Positions 42,395-54,800 of a stretch of 64,000 nucleotides of DNA are shown here, one piece after another. This stretch comes from Ceratopteris richardii (lineage: Eukaryota; Streptophyta; Polypodiopsida; Polypodiales; Pteridaceae). The stretch's first letter is position 1; each line of letters opens with the position of its first letter. The position numbers and the translations under genes were made by a program. Location: contig CM035413.1 in the NCBI GenBank assembly GCA_020310875.1, positions 169,041,996 to 169,105,995 on the forward strand, given 5' to 3'. The notes under the pieces are model-generated. The model did not search any database. It was not told the DNA's origin and worked only from the letters and a program-made list of their open reading frames with translations.

Positions 42395-43312
42395 TACAGA
42401 TGAATAACACAAACCTGAAGTGTCGGGTCTTTTCATCTGAAGAGAGATGGTAATAAGAAACTACTCACTGTAGGAGAGTTTCTGTAACTTGAGCAAGAAG
42501 AGGCCAAGCTTACTTGTACACATCTTCTCTAATCGAAAACACATGTTCATGTGGATGTCTGCGCGCAATCTTTAATTGTGAAGAATCTGAAGTTATTTCG
42601 TGTTACGGTAGGAAACTTAATTTATCGTTTGCTGTCACGACTCGTTACTAAACGTGCTTCAGTACCTTCTCTGTAAACGCACGTTTCGGCGTATAACAGT
42701 TTACTCAGTAAACATGTTTCAGTAATTTCTGGTCAGTTGCAGTTTCTCAAAAAACAAGTTTTTCGGTAGAACAACGAAGTATAACTCGTAGCAGAGTTCG
42801 AAGCTTTGTATGAGAGATAGCTCATCTTGTAGCTAGACGTCTCTACTTTAAGCTGATCACAGTTTCCGGTGGAATGAAGATGTACACACAGTACAAAAGT
42901 TAACCGGAAAGTAGCAGTTCAGAACTGTGAAGTTTCCAGAAGGAAGTTCATTCGGTGAAGGAAGCTCACACACTACTTCCTTACTTCACATAAGTTCATC
43001 TGAAGCAATTACGAACAGAACTAAGTTTATTTCGGTGAAATTCCGGCACGATTACGGTGTCAGTCCAGTAACAGTCTGGTGAAGTTCCGGTGGAACTTGT
43101 GTCACAGAATAACGCAGTTAAAGCGACGATAATTAGGCTGAGCTACTGTTGATTACAGAGGTGTTCTGAATCACTCTAGTTTAGCATTCTATTGCGGTGG
43201 CGCGGCAATTTCCGCAGGCCTGACAGAGTTCACGCCTTGTCGCGAAACCCACCTTCAGGGCGAAAGTATTTCCGCAACAGTAGGCGTTAGAGCCGAAGTT
43301 TTCGCCAACATT

Positions 43313-43324
43313 TGGTATCAGAGC
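43313..43324 (+). other. tRNA-Met primer-binding site of element H
   Basis: tggtatcagagc, complementary to the 3' end of initiator tRNA-Met, 2 nt after the LTR. Standard for Copia. Confidence 0.92.
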
Positions 43325-43335
43325 TAGTTAATCTC

Positions 43336-43355
43336 CCAACATTTGGTTTCAGAGC
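43336..43355 (+). repeat. Second primer-binding-site-like copy in H
   Basis: ccaacatttggtttcagagc repeats 43305-43324 (last LTR bases plus primer-binding site) with one mismatch, 31 bp downstream and just ahead of gag. Confidence 0.8.
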
Positions 43356-43372
43356 CTAGAGTATTCTCTATC

Positions 43373-46300
43373 ATGGCAGATCATGTCCAAATAGATAAAC
43401 TGGACAGAGATAATTATCCCGCATGGGTAATGCGCATGGAAGCCTTACTTATGAGTAAAGACTTAATGACGTACGTGACCGGAGAAGAAAAGAAACCCAC
43501 TTTCGAAGATGATAGTCAACCAGAAAAAGAAGAACTAGACGCCCTAAAGCTATGGCAGAAGAAAGATGCAACGGCAAGAGCCTACATCTACAACACTGTG
43601 TCAGATCATCTACTACCGCACATTAGAGGTCTAGAGAAAGCGGAGGACATATGGAGTGCATTGGAAGATCACTTCCAAAATACTACGAAAGCTAGGAAGG
43701 CCAGCCTATGGTCCGAGTTCACAACGTTCAAAAAGAAGCCGAGTCAAAGCATCAGTGACTACGTCACTAAAATGAAGGATCTAGCAGATAGTCTTGGATC
43801 CATAAATGAAGAAGTCGAAGATCATAGATTGATAGCGCAAGTGCTCACAGGTTTGAGAGGAGATGAAAGGTGGAAACCTTTCGTACTATCAACTGAACTC
43901 TCCCTAAATCATTTTGTACCAGAGTTAAATCAGTTGCTTGGTTTGATGCTCACATATGAGCAAGACCTGAAAGGAGACGCAGACAAAGGACATAGCTCAG
44001 CAATGTATATGAAGAACAAGAAGAAAGAAAAAAGCAAGTCAAAAGACGAAGAAGAGTCGAGTTCTCAGGCCTATTACGCAAAAGGTAAAGGCACTGGCAG
44101 AGGAAGAGCAAGAGGAAGAAGCCGCCAGAATACCACCAAGAAAGTTTGCTGGATTTGCGGACTAAGTAATCATCTGGCGCATGATTGTTGGCACAATCAA
44201 CAAGGATCAAATCAAAATCGAAACAACAATAGCAGAGGCAGTAGCGGAAGAAATCAAAGTAACTTCCAAAGAGGAAGACAAAGCCAAGGAGGAGGCTACG
44301 GTAGAGGTGGAACAAGAAGTTGGGGACAGAACCAATCCTACAACACCACCTACAACAACTACGCAAATGACACACAGAATGAAAGTCATACATCATTGAT
44401 GATGAACTCAATCAGCACATCAGAAAATGAAGACCTAAAGGTATTTTACATTGATTCTGGATGCTCTAATCATCTGTCAGGAAACATAGAACTGATGTCA
44501 GAATTGGAAAAAGGAAGTGCGAGTCACACTGTTCAAACAGGTGACAATACAAGACACAAAGTACAATCAATCGGAAAAGTGAAATGCAAGAGTGGAGCAG
44601 ATTTGCTAACCAATGTTTTGTATGTTCCAACGATACCGAAAAATCTGATCAGTGTGGGACAGATAGTCGAAAAAGGTTTTCAGGTCAGATTTACAAACAA
44701 AGGAGTATTTGTAGAAGATCCCAAGAACGGATATTATCAGATCGTTTCTGGTAAGAAAGAAGGCAGACTCTTTACCTTAAAAGTACAAGGGAACATTGGC
44801 CAAGCACTGCTCACACATGATGAAAAGGTAATTACAGAACTTGATCTCTGGCACAAGAGATTAGGTCACTTTCACGAAAAAGGAATTAAAGCTATGATAG
44901 CAAACCAGTCTGTACTGGGATTACCGAACGTACAGAACCAACATATGATTCACAAATGTGAAGCCTGTCAATTGGGAAAAGCCCACAGGTTACCTTTCCA
45001 GAAGAAAGGATTCAAATATGATGGCGTGCTAGAACTCATACATACAGATGTATGGGGACCAACGAAAGAAGGATCAATCAGCGGATCAAGGTACTATGTT
45101 TTATTCATTGATGATGCAACAAGGTGGATAACTCTGTATGTTTTGAAAGAGAAAACAGAAGTATTCGGAGCTTTCAGGCACTTTCATGCATATGCTGAAA
45201 GACTCACCGGACGGAAACTCAAAAGACTAAGGTCTGATGGAGGGGGAGAATACTTCTCCCGAGAATTCAATGATTATCTTTGGAATGCAGGTATTAAGAG
45301 AGAAATAACCTGCAGGTATACACCACAACAGAATGGTGTAGCAGAAAGGAGAAACCGAACTCTAGTCGAATTTGCACGGGCTATGCTAAAAGAAAAGAAT
45401 TGCCCGGATTATCTTTGGGCTGAAGCTGTAAATACAGCTACATACTTGGTAAACAGGTTACCATGTACAGCGTTAGAAGGAATGACCCCTTATGAAGCCT
45501 GGTGGGGAAAGAAGCCAACACTTGATCACTGCAAAGTGTTTGGATCAGTAGCGTATGCTTATGTACCGTCTCAACTGAGACATAAGCTCGAACCAAAAGC
45601 AGAGAAATATGTATTCGTCGGATATGACGAGAAACAGATGGGTTACAGGTTATGGAGCCCTCTAACCAAACATTTTACTGTTTCCAGGGATGTAACATTT
45701 GATGAACAGAAAAGCTGGTATGCAGATCAGAGTCATACAACTGAAGAATTTGAAGAAGAGATAAAAGGAAGAGAGAAAGGAAAATCAATTGTTCAGGTAA
45801 ACAAAGAAGACGAAGCAAGTACGTCCAGGACCGGAACAGGTATAAGAAACAAAGATGAAGACAGGTACTCAGACACACACGAAGAATATGAGCTAAGAAG
45901 GTCAAACAGAGTAAGAAGACAACCGGAAAGATACTCGTATGATACATCATACATAACTCAACAAGATTATGCATATATGGTTAAAGAAGAGGAAGAACCT
46001 CAGAGCTATGACGAAGCCAAAGGCAAGAAGCAATGGCAAGAAGCAATGGAAGAAGAACTCATCGCACTGGAAGAGAACAAGACATGGGAGCTTGTTCCTA
46101 AACCGAACGGTAAGAAAGTAATTGGAAATAAATGGGTGTTCAAAGTTAAGAAACTTGCAGATGGAAGGATAGCCAGACATAAAGCAAGACTGGTTATCAA
46201 GGGCTATGCTCAGACGCATGGCATAGACTATGACGAGACATTCAGTCCGGTGGCAAAGATGTCAACCATAAGAACAGTGATTGCTATAGCAGCATCAAAA

Positions 46301-47590
46301 GGATGGAAGCTAAGTCAGCTAGATATAAAGAATGCATTCCTGAATGGATATATATCAGATGAAGTCTATATGGAACAACCGGAAGGGTTTATAAGTTCCA
46401 GATACCCAAACTTTGTTTGCAGGTTGAGAAAAGCACTTTATGGACTGAAGCAAGCTCCAAGAGCTTGGAACTACAGACTCGTGAAGTATCTGAACGAACT
46501 TGGATACCAAAGTTCGAAAGCAGATGCAAGTCTACTCATCAAAAGGACAGAAGAAGGAATGATCTACATTTGTATCTATGTAGATGACATAATAATTACA
46601 GGAACCTCAGATGCAGGAATCACAGAGGTAAAGAAACTACTAGAAAAGGAATTCAAGATCAGTGACCTAGGAAAATTATCATACTTTCTAGGAATGGAAA
46701 TCACATATACAGATCATGGTGTATATGTCACACAAGAGAGGTATCTCCTGAACTTACTGAAGAAGTTCAAAATGGAGAATTGCAGAAAAGCTTCAACACC
46801 GCTTGAAATAAATCATAAACTCAGCAAATATAGTGGAACAGAATTCAAGGATATGAAGAAATACCAATCGTTAGTAGGAAGCCTAATATATGCTACGCTA
46901 ACAAGACCGGATCTTAGTTTTCCGGTAGGAGTTCTCTCACAGTTTATGCATTGTCCGACAGATCAACATTGGGTTGCAGGACAAAGAGTTCTCAGATATA
47001 TCAAAAGAACTATAAAGGAAGGATTATATTATCCTTTTACGTCAGATATAAAGCTCAGAGCATATAGTGACTCAGATTGGGCAGGAAGTTAAGATGACCG
47101 AAGATCAACGCATGGGTATATGATATACCTAGGAGATAAGCTGGTAAGCTGGTGTTCGAAGAAGCAACACACAGTAGCCTTATCATCAACAGAAGCAGAA
47201 TACAAAGGACTAGTAGAAGCAGCAAAAGAAGTAATATGGATGCAGACTTTACTTAAAAGCATGGGTATAGATCAAAGTATACCGATCATACATGGAGATA
47301 ATATGAGCTCGCTGCATCTTGCAGCGAATCCTGTGTTTCATGCAAGAACAAAACACATAGAGATTCAGTATCATTTCCTAAGGGAAAAAGTAATGGAGAA
47401 AGAGATAGAAATAGTCTACACTCCTACGAAAGAACAAATTGCAGATATTCTGACAAAGAGCTTGGATGGAACAAAGACAAACAGATTCAAAGAGATGGCA
47501 GGTATAAAAGAAAGAAAGATATATGAAAGACCGGAAGAGGTCAAATTAGTGATTGAGGGGGAGCTGTTAAGGAAACACTCACGAATTTGA
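43373..47590 (+). pseudogene. Gag-pol coding region of Copia element H
   Basis: Begins MADHVQIDKLDRDNYPAW; the ATG ten codons earlier overlaps the leader repeat and is less likely. Parts in order: UBN2-type gag; zinc knuckle CWICGLSNHLAHDC near 44150; protease with YIDSGCSNHLSG near 44450; integrase zinc region (H-H, CEACQLGK) near 44860-44980; integrase core (HTDVWGP, SDGGGEYF, QNGVAERRN) about 45040-45370; RT with YVDDIIITG near 46585; RNase H near 47060-47480. About one break; otherwise close to full length. The frame ends inside the 3' LTR. Confidence 0.92.
47551..47564 (+). other. Polypurine tract of element H
   Basis: gattgagggggagc immediately before the 3' LTR start. Confidence 0.85.
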
Positions 47591-48845
47591 CACAACAAAC
47601 AAGACAGAAACGGAATCTTCAGAAAATCGGCGCACAGGTGTACAGTATGCGAAGTTAGTGCGCGGTGTCCGCACAACAGAGCAATTAACCGCGGCGGGCG
47701 CGTAAGGCGCGCATAACACGAATTGAAGAATGACAGAGCAAATGAGCGCCAAAGAAATTGTATATATATACAGCAAGATTTGAAGAACAAAGGGGCGCAG
47801 GAGTACGTGCGTGTATGCGAGTAACGCTGATACACAGAGGAGAACGAGAGACTGAGAGAAGACGCCATAGATCGCGTATGAGTGAAGAGAGAATTAGAAG
47901 TTCTCAGAAGACGCCATAGATCGCGTATGTACAGATGAATAACACAAACCTGAAGTGTCGGGTCTTTTCATCTGAAGAGAGATGGTAATAAGAAACTACT
48001 CACTGTAGGAGAGTTTCTGTAACTTGAGCAAGAAGAGGCCAAGCTTACTTGTACACATCTTCTCTAATCGAAAACACATGTTCATGTGGATGTCTGCGCG
48101 CAATCTTTAATTGTGAAGAATCTGAAGTTATTTCGTGTTACGGTAGGAAACTTAATTTATCGTTTGCTGTCACGACTCGTTACTAAACGTGCTTCAGTAC
48201 CTTCTCTGTAAACGCACGTTTCGGCGTATAACAGTTTACTCAGTAAACATGTTTCAGTAATTTCTGGTCAGTTGCAGTTTCTCAGAAAACAAGTTTTTCG
48301 GTAGAACAACGAAGTATAACTCGTAGCAGAGTTCGAAGCTTTGTATGAGAGATAGCTCATCTTGTAGCTAGACGTCTCTACTTTAAGCTGATCACAGTTT
48401 CCGGTGGAATGAAGATGTACACACAGTACAAAAGTTAACCGGAAAGTAGCAGTTCAGAACTGTGAAGTTTCCAGAAGGAAGTTCATTCGGTGAAGGAAGC
48501 TTACACACTACTTCCTTACTTCACATAAGTTCATCTGAAGCAATTACGAACAGAACTAAGTTTATTTCGGTGAAATTCCGGCACGATTACGGTGTCAGTC
48601 CAGTAACAGTCTGGTGAAGTTCCGGTGGAACTTGTGTCACAGAATAACGCAGTTAAAGCGACGATAATTAGGCTGAGCTACTGTTGATTACAGAGGTGTT
48701 CTGAATCACTCTAGTTTAGAATTCTATTGCGGTGGCGCGGCAATTTCCGCAGGCCTGACAGAGTTCACGCCTTGTCGCGAAACCCACCTTCAGGGCGAAA
48801 GTATTTCCGCAACAGTAGGCGTTAGAGCCGAAGTTTTCGCCAACA
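47565..48845 (+). repeat. 3' LTR of element H (1281 bp)
   Basis: Same length as the 5' LTR, with about 4 differences by eye, all substitutions. Confidence 0.95.
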
Positions 48846-48850
48846 CTTAT
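48846..48850. repeat. Target-site duplication of element H, right copy
   Basis: cttat directly after the 3' LTR; matches 42025-42029. Confidence 0.92.
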
Positions 48851-51800
48851 TAGTATCATGTCGTTGATCACTAATAGGAAGTTGAGCTAGTTGTTGTGGC
48901 TTGACCACAATAGGACGCTCTCCTTTCCGCACCCACACTTGTTTTGATGGTTGAGACACCGTGCTTTGTATTTTCTTTTGGCTTCGAGCATAAGTCGTCT
49001 GGTTCTTCTACCTTTTATCTGTCTTTGGTTGCTGCATCACGATGGCCTTTGGAAAAGAAGGGAGTTCCATTGCATCCTTGACTTCTATGTTACGATAATC
49101 ATCCCTCTGCATCACATAGTTTTGGACAAGAATAGCATGGTCATCTTCATGTGTACTCCTGGAAGGACCAGGAGTGTGTGCCTTCCCTAGTTCCTTGAGT
49201 GCTCCATTGTCTAACTCAACTGTAATTCGACTTTGATTCACCCATACCTGAAGAAGTCCACTTCTTAGGTTTAGGTTGACTACATGATCATAGATTCAGT
49301 CTTGACCCAAGACAAGAGGCTCAGTGAGATCCTCATCTTGACACACTAGTACATTATCTGTCAGTAAAACGTCTTGAATGTAGAGGGGAAGTTCCACCTT
49401 GCCCATGCAAGGGGTTTCCATGCCTCCCAACCCTATGAGATATGTTTCCACATGATTGACATTTAAGTTCAGTTCTCGACAATAAGAAAGTTTAACAGCA
49501 CTAGTGGCTGCACCTGAGTCAATCAAGGCTCTTACAATCCTTGCACTCGTTCCTTGTCCTATCCCTAAGGCCACAAAAGGACGTCGGTCAATTATTCTAT
49601 GAGAGCTACTACCTGAAACTTCACACATGGCCATATGATATCCTTGAGCTGCATAGGCATCTGTCTTAGGCTTATCTCTACCTAGTCTTCTTAACTTCAT
49701 CTTTTGGATTTGCTCCAATGCTTCTGCCTGTGCTTCTTCTCGAATTCTCTTTTCCTCTTCGTTACGTCTCTTTGCCGTATTGAGTCGATTTAACATCTCC
49801 TCAGTGAGGGGTTCTTGATATAGTTTGACTCTGCATCCACTTATGTAACTAGGGAGAACATCACCTTCGAGTGAAGCTAATTGGAATTCTCCACTTGTGG
49901 ATATCCTATTGATAATCATGGGTCCATAGCCATAATTTTCTAGCTTTCTTGCATGTTGTTTCAGGGTATATACCAAAACTAAGTCTCCGGCCTTCAATCC
50001 TTTATCCTTAACATGGGCATCGAAGTACGCCTTCTGTCATTTCTTAGCTGCATATATCCCTGCGACAACCCTCGGTCTTGTTTCTCCTAATCGCTCAAGG
50101 TCAAAGATTCTAGAGGAGAGCTCATGGCCCGTCCACTCATGCTCCTATGCTACCTTTAGCGTAGGTATCAAGAAGTCTAATGGTAGCACTGCATTTTGGC
50201 CAAACACCATCTGAAAAGGAGTGGCTTGGAGTACTGTTTTATAGGCTATTCGGTATGCCTAGACAACATGGTGTAGCTGTTTGTCCCAATCAGAGCATTT
50301 AGTATTTACCAATTTAGTCAGCACATTGCATAGAATCTTATTTGTGCTTTCAGCTTGCCCATTAGCTTGTGGGTGATAGGGGGTAGACTTCTTGTGTACT
50401 ACCAACAACTCTTGGAGCAGATTTTCAATAACTTCATTCAAGAAGTGAGTCCCTCTATCACTAACTAGCTCTATAGGTAGCCCGTATCTAGTGAACACAT
50501 TCTCAAATAAGAACTTAGCGGTCGTCTGAGCATCATTCTTTGTCGTAGCTTTTACCTCTACCCACTTGGTTAGATAGTCTGTGGCCACAATGATATATTC
50601 AGCATGTGAACCCTTAGCTGGGGGATTTATCGGACCAACAAAGTTTATTCCCGACTTAGAGAATGCACGTCCACCCATCATAGGTTTCAAAGGCATCTCC
50701 TCTTTGCGTATAGGATACTCAGTTCGCTGACAGACATCACACCGCTTCACATAGGTATGTGCATCCATGTGAAGGGTCGGCCACCAAAGTCCTGCAAATA
50801 GTATAGCCTTGATCACTCGATCTGGTCCAAAATGTCCTCCTGCTACACCTTGGTGAGTAGTTTCCAAGATCTTAAGATACTCGCTCTCATGGACACATAG
50901 CCTCAGGTACCCATCTTTTAAACACTTATATAAATTATCACCAATAAGTGAGTAGTCTAGGGCTTCTTGTTCTAAACTTCTTTGCCTCGTCAGGGTCATA
51001 TCTTGAGGGAATATTTTGTCCTCAGGAAGGCTACTAGTGGTTCACTCCAATCTGGCACTATGGACACTTGATAAAGAGTGGGATGCTCCACGGGTGGTTT
51101 AGTGCAACAGATTGGGCATTCTTTACACATCTTATGTACATCAGCTTCCATAGTAGGCCAATGCACTCCGAGTCTCCTTAGTGTCTGTAGTGTTCGTTGC
51201 TTTGAGTAGTGTTGCTCTAATGCACCTACGTGTGCTAATTGCAACCATTTTGCGTACTCGTCCTCTTCCACACAACAAGCTAGGATCCCTTGATCTGTAT
51301 GCTTGTACATACTTCCTGCCATGATCTGGTATTTTTGGGCTTTTACTATCTCCCTATCTTGTGTGTTTATTACTGGGTGGTTAGGCCCGTATGTCAACAC
51401 TAGCACTAATGGCTTAGCCCACTGAGGTACCACTTCCAGATTAAACAAGTAAGCATCAGGAAGGTCATCTGATACTCCTTGTGGGGCCTCTCCCGATGTG
51501 AGCCTAGAGAGATGGTCTGGTCTCAAATGAGTCTTCCCTTTCATCACCACAACCTCAAAGTCGTATTCCATTAGTAAGAGAAACCATCTTACTAATCTAC
51601 CTGTATTGCATGGCTTGTTTACCAAGTACAACAGTGCTTGATGATTAGTAAAAAATTTAAACTTGTTTGCAAGAAAATAGTGTCTAAACTTTTTAACCGC
51701 ATACACCATGCCTAATCCTTCTTGTTCGGTGGTGGTATAGTTCCGTTTAGCTGCATTTAGCTGTCTACTAGCATAGGCAATTGGAAGGTCCATATTACCT

Positions 51801-54800
51801 TCACCAGTAGGTTGTGCGAGTACACATCCAATAGCATAATTGGATGCGTCCACGTGAACATGAAATGGCTTATTCCAATCTGGTGTGGTCAAGATTGGTG
51901 CTGAACATAATCGCCGTTTAAGCTCATTGAAGGAATTCTCACATTCATTAGTCCACTCAAAGTTAGTCAAAAGTGTCATCAGTCCACATTAAGGCTTTGC
52001 TATGATGGCATACATGTGTATAAAGCGCCGGTAATAACCACAATGCCCCATGAAAGCTTGTACTTCCTTGACATTCCTTGGCCTAGGTAGCTTTGCGATG
52101 GCTCTCACTTTCTCCTCATCCGTGGATATGCCATTCTTTGACACTATGTGCCCTAGAATCTTGCCCTGCCTAACCATGAAAACACACTTTTTTGGGTTCA
52201 GACAGACTTGATATTCTCTACATTTGTCAAAGATTTGCCTGAGTTCAGGTATATGTGTTTGTCTAATGTTGGAATGAGCACAGAGATCATCAACGTAGAC
52301 CTCTAAATTCTTCCTCAGGAACTCTTCAAATACATGGCACATCAATCTCTGAAAGGTTGCGGGAGCATTGGTAAGCCCAAATGGCATTACTCGAAAAGCA
52401 AATATGCCCCACTCTGTGGCAAAAGCCGTCTTATGCTGATCTTCTGGGGCAATGACTACTTGATTTTAGCCAAAAAATCCATCAAGGAAACTGTATACTT
52501 CCTTGCCTGCTACTCTTTCCAGTAGATGCTCAGTGATAGGAAGCGGATAGTTATCTTGGATTGTGGCTGCATTAACCTTCTTCAAGTTGATGAATACACA
52601 TAGCTTTCCATTCTTCTTGGGCACAACCACGATGGGGGATACCCACTCAGTGTGCTCAATTTCATAAATAAATCCCGCTTCCACCAGACGATCTATCTCT
52701 TCTTTGATCTTGGCAGCATAATTATCATTTTATGTGTATGGCTTTTGCTTAGAGGGTTTGGCATCGGAGGTCATGGGGATAGTGTGTGAGCATATGTTAG
52801 GGTCGACACCTTTTAAATCCTTGTAACTCCAAGCAAATACATCTCTGTATTCTCTCAGCAAGGCTATTAGCTCACGCTCTTCTTCCTCTGTCAGGTCATG
52901 GCCTATGTACGTGCATCTTTCTTCTCCTTCTTCTATGGCTACAACTACTTTCTTGGTGGTTTCTTTGTTATCATAAGCCTCCCCTGATTGAGCTTCACGT
53001 TTAGACATTCTTACCATGACTCTTCTGTCGTCTATTTCATACTTCTTAAAATTTTCAAGGACCTCAAACAAAGATTGTTCCTCCTTGGGTGCGATTTCTC
53101 TCTTCTTTCTTTTCTTTCCTTCATCCTTAGGGGTCACTTGTGTGGTTAACCTTACGTCATTTGTGAGCTCTCCATGTCTCTGAGGGTGAGCTTCAACTTC
53201 ATAGAAGTATTCCTCATCTGATGCAAATGGTGGGTCCATAATGATTGACTCTAGATCGGAGTCACTTGCATCCTCAAATGCATCAAGGCTAGGTTCACAT
53301 TCTTCCAGAACTGAATCTCCCATGATTGGTTCTATGGAAAAGACTGGAATGTCATAGCAGGCATAGGCTGGGTCTTGAATTGATCTATGGGTTTCTTTGC
53401 ACCTACCTCTCTGGCTTTTTCTCTCTTCTCTTCTTCTATTGCCACTTTGCACATCCATAAGTGGGTGTCTTCATGCATCCATGAGGATCCTGATCCTATG
53501 GAATGCACTGACTCCGTGTCATCCTTGGCTCTATGGATGGGATTCCATTGAATAGGAGGGACATCTCTATGAGAGTAATCTTTGAGATTAACCTTGGTCA
53601 TGAAGCCTAAGTGTTGCACGTACAAGGAATTGGTTCCCCAATCCTGTACCACCTGCAACTGTCGCATAAATGGTCTTCCCAAAATCATCTCATAGGCTTG
53701 GTTCTTGCTAAAGTCACAGATAGCAAATGTGTGCTCAAAATCTACACCACAAGTAGTGAGAGTTATTCCCTCTAACAACCCTATCTAAGGGTCTCTCTAT
53801 GTGACCATCAGCCATCTGCAATTTCATTCTTGTTGGCCTAAGTGCTGGCTTGCCCCAACGCTTCCATAGGGACGTGGTAGCAATGGCGACTCCTGTGTCT
53901 GAGTCCAAAATTGCCTTGGTTGTGTATCCTTGATAGGTAATGGGAAGATAGGTGTTTCCTTCTTCTCCTTCACTCATGTCTCCTATCTTATCCAAGGGTA
54001 TTTCTGGCACTGTTCTATGGGATCCTAGCTGGGAACGAGGTTTCACTACTTTGGACACTTGATTGGCTACATGTTTCCATAGTTCCGGGCTAACCTTGAG
54101 TAACTCTTCTAAAGTGAGATTGCACTGCACTTTAGTATTCTTTACTACCTCCGTGTTCCTAGGTATGACTGAGTCTTCGTTTCGTACCATGACCGTGGGT
54201 GCTCTGATACAAGTAGACTTAGATTCCCATGGGCCTGTGAAGTGGGGTAATTCATGTAGAGAGTTGGACTCAAAGTCTAATCTCTCTTGAGATTCTGCAC
54301 TCTCCTACTCTCCATAGATGGAGGGAATATCTTGTGGAAATTGATCATGCGCTTCATCCACGAGTTCAATGGGAGGAGGGACTTCACTCTCTTTTGCCCA
54401 TTTCTCTTCTTGAATCTCTCGCATCAATTCTGGTGAATGCCTATTCATAGAAGAAGAGGTGTTTGGTTTAGTGGAATTGGGCACATAAGCTTCCTGTGGG
54501 GGAATGCTTATTCTTTTACTTGCCTAATCTCTTCCTTGGTTTTTTATTCCTTGGCAGATCTTGCAACTATGCTCTCTAACTTCTCTAATAGTCCATCCAA
54601 GTGTAATTGTGCCTTAGCTGAGCAAGAGTAGTTGAAGAGGCGACTAGCTTCAAACATGGTCTGAGCCAAGGTGACCATTTTCGCGCAAAGCTTGGTTCTT
54701 TCTATCTCTAAGTTAGATCTAGGGTAGCACTTGTCATGATCCATCACATTTGGCCCTTCTTGGATTCTGGCCTGATATGCCTTAAGCATCATGTCTATGT

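Larger units (their letters stand above)
42030..43310 (+). repeat. 5' LTR of element H (1281 bp)
   Basis: TGTTAAGG to GCCAACA; same length as the 3' LTR. The TATA lies only about 200 bp in, so U3 is short and the transcribed R/U5 part is long (about 1 kb). A 23-bp direct repeat lies at 42323-42345 and 42372-42394. Confidence 0.95.
42030..48845 (+). mobile_element. Young Ty1/Copia element H
   Basis: A 6.8 kb plus-strand element with 1281-bp LTRs, tRNA-Met primer-binding site, a gag-pol region with integrase before RT (Copia order), polypurine tract and 5-bp duplication cttat. The LTRs differ at about 4 of 1281 positions by eye (0.3 percent), so it is about as recent as B. It is nearly whole, with about one break in the coding region. 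It is inserted in the pol tail of E. Confidence 0.95.

Noticed and set aside
42030-43310. Small minus-strand open frames in the H LTR (repeated at 47565-48845)
   Set aside because: They are duplicated only because the LTR is duplicated and show no protein-like conservation beyond DNA identity.
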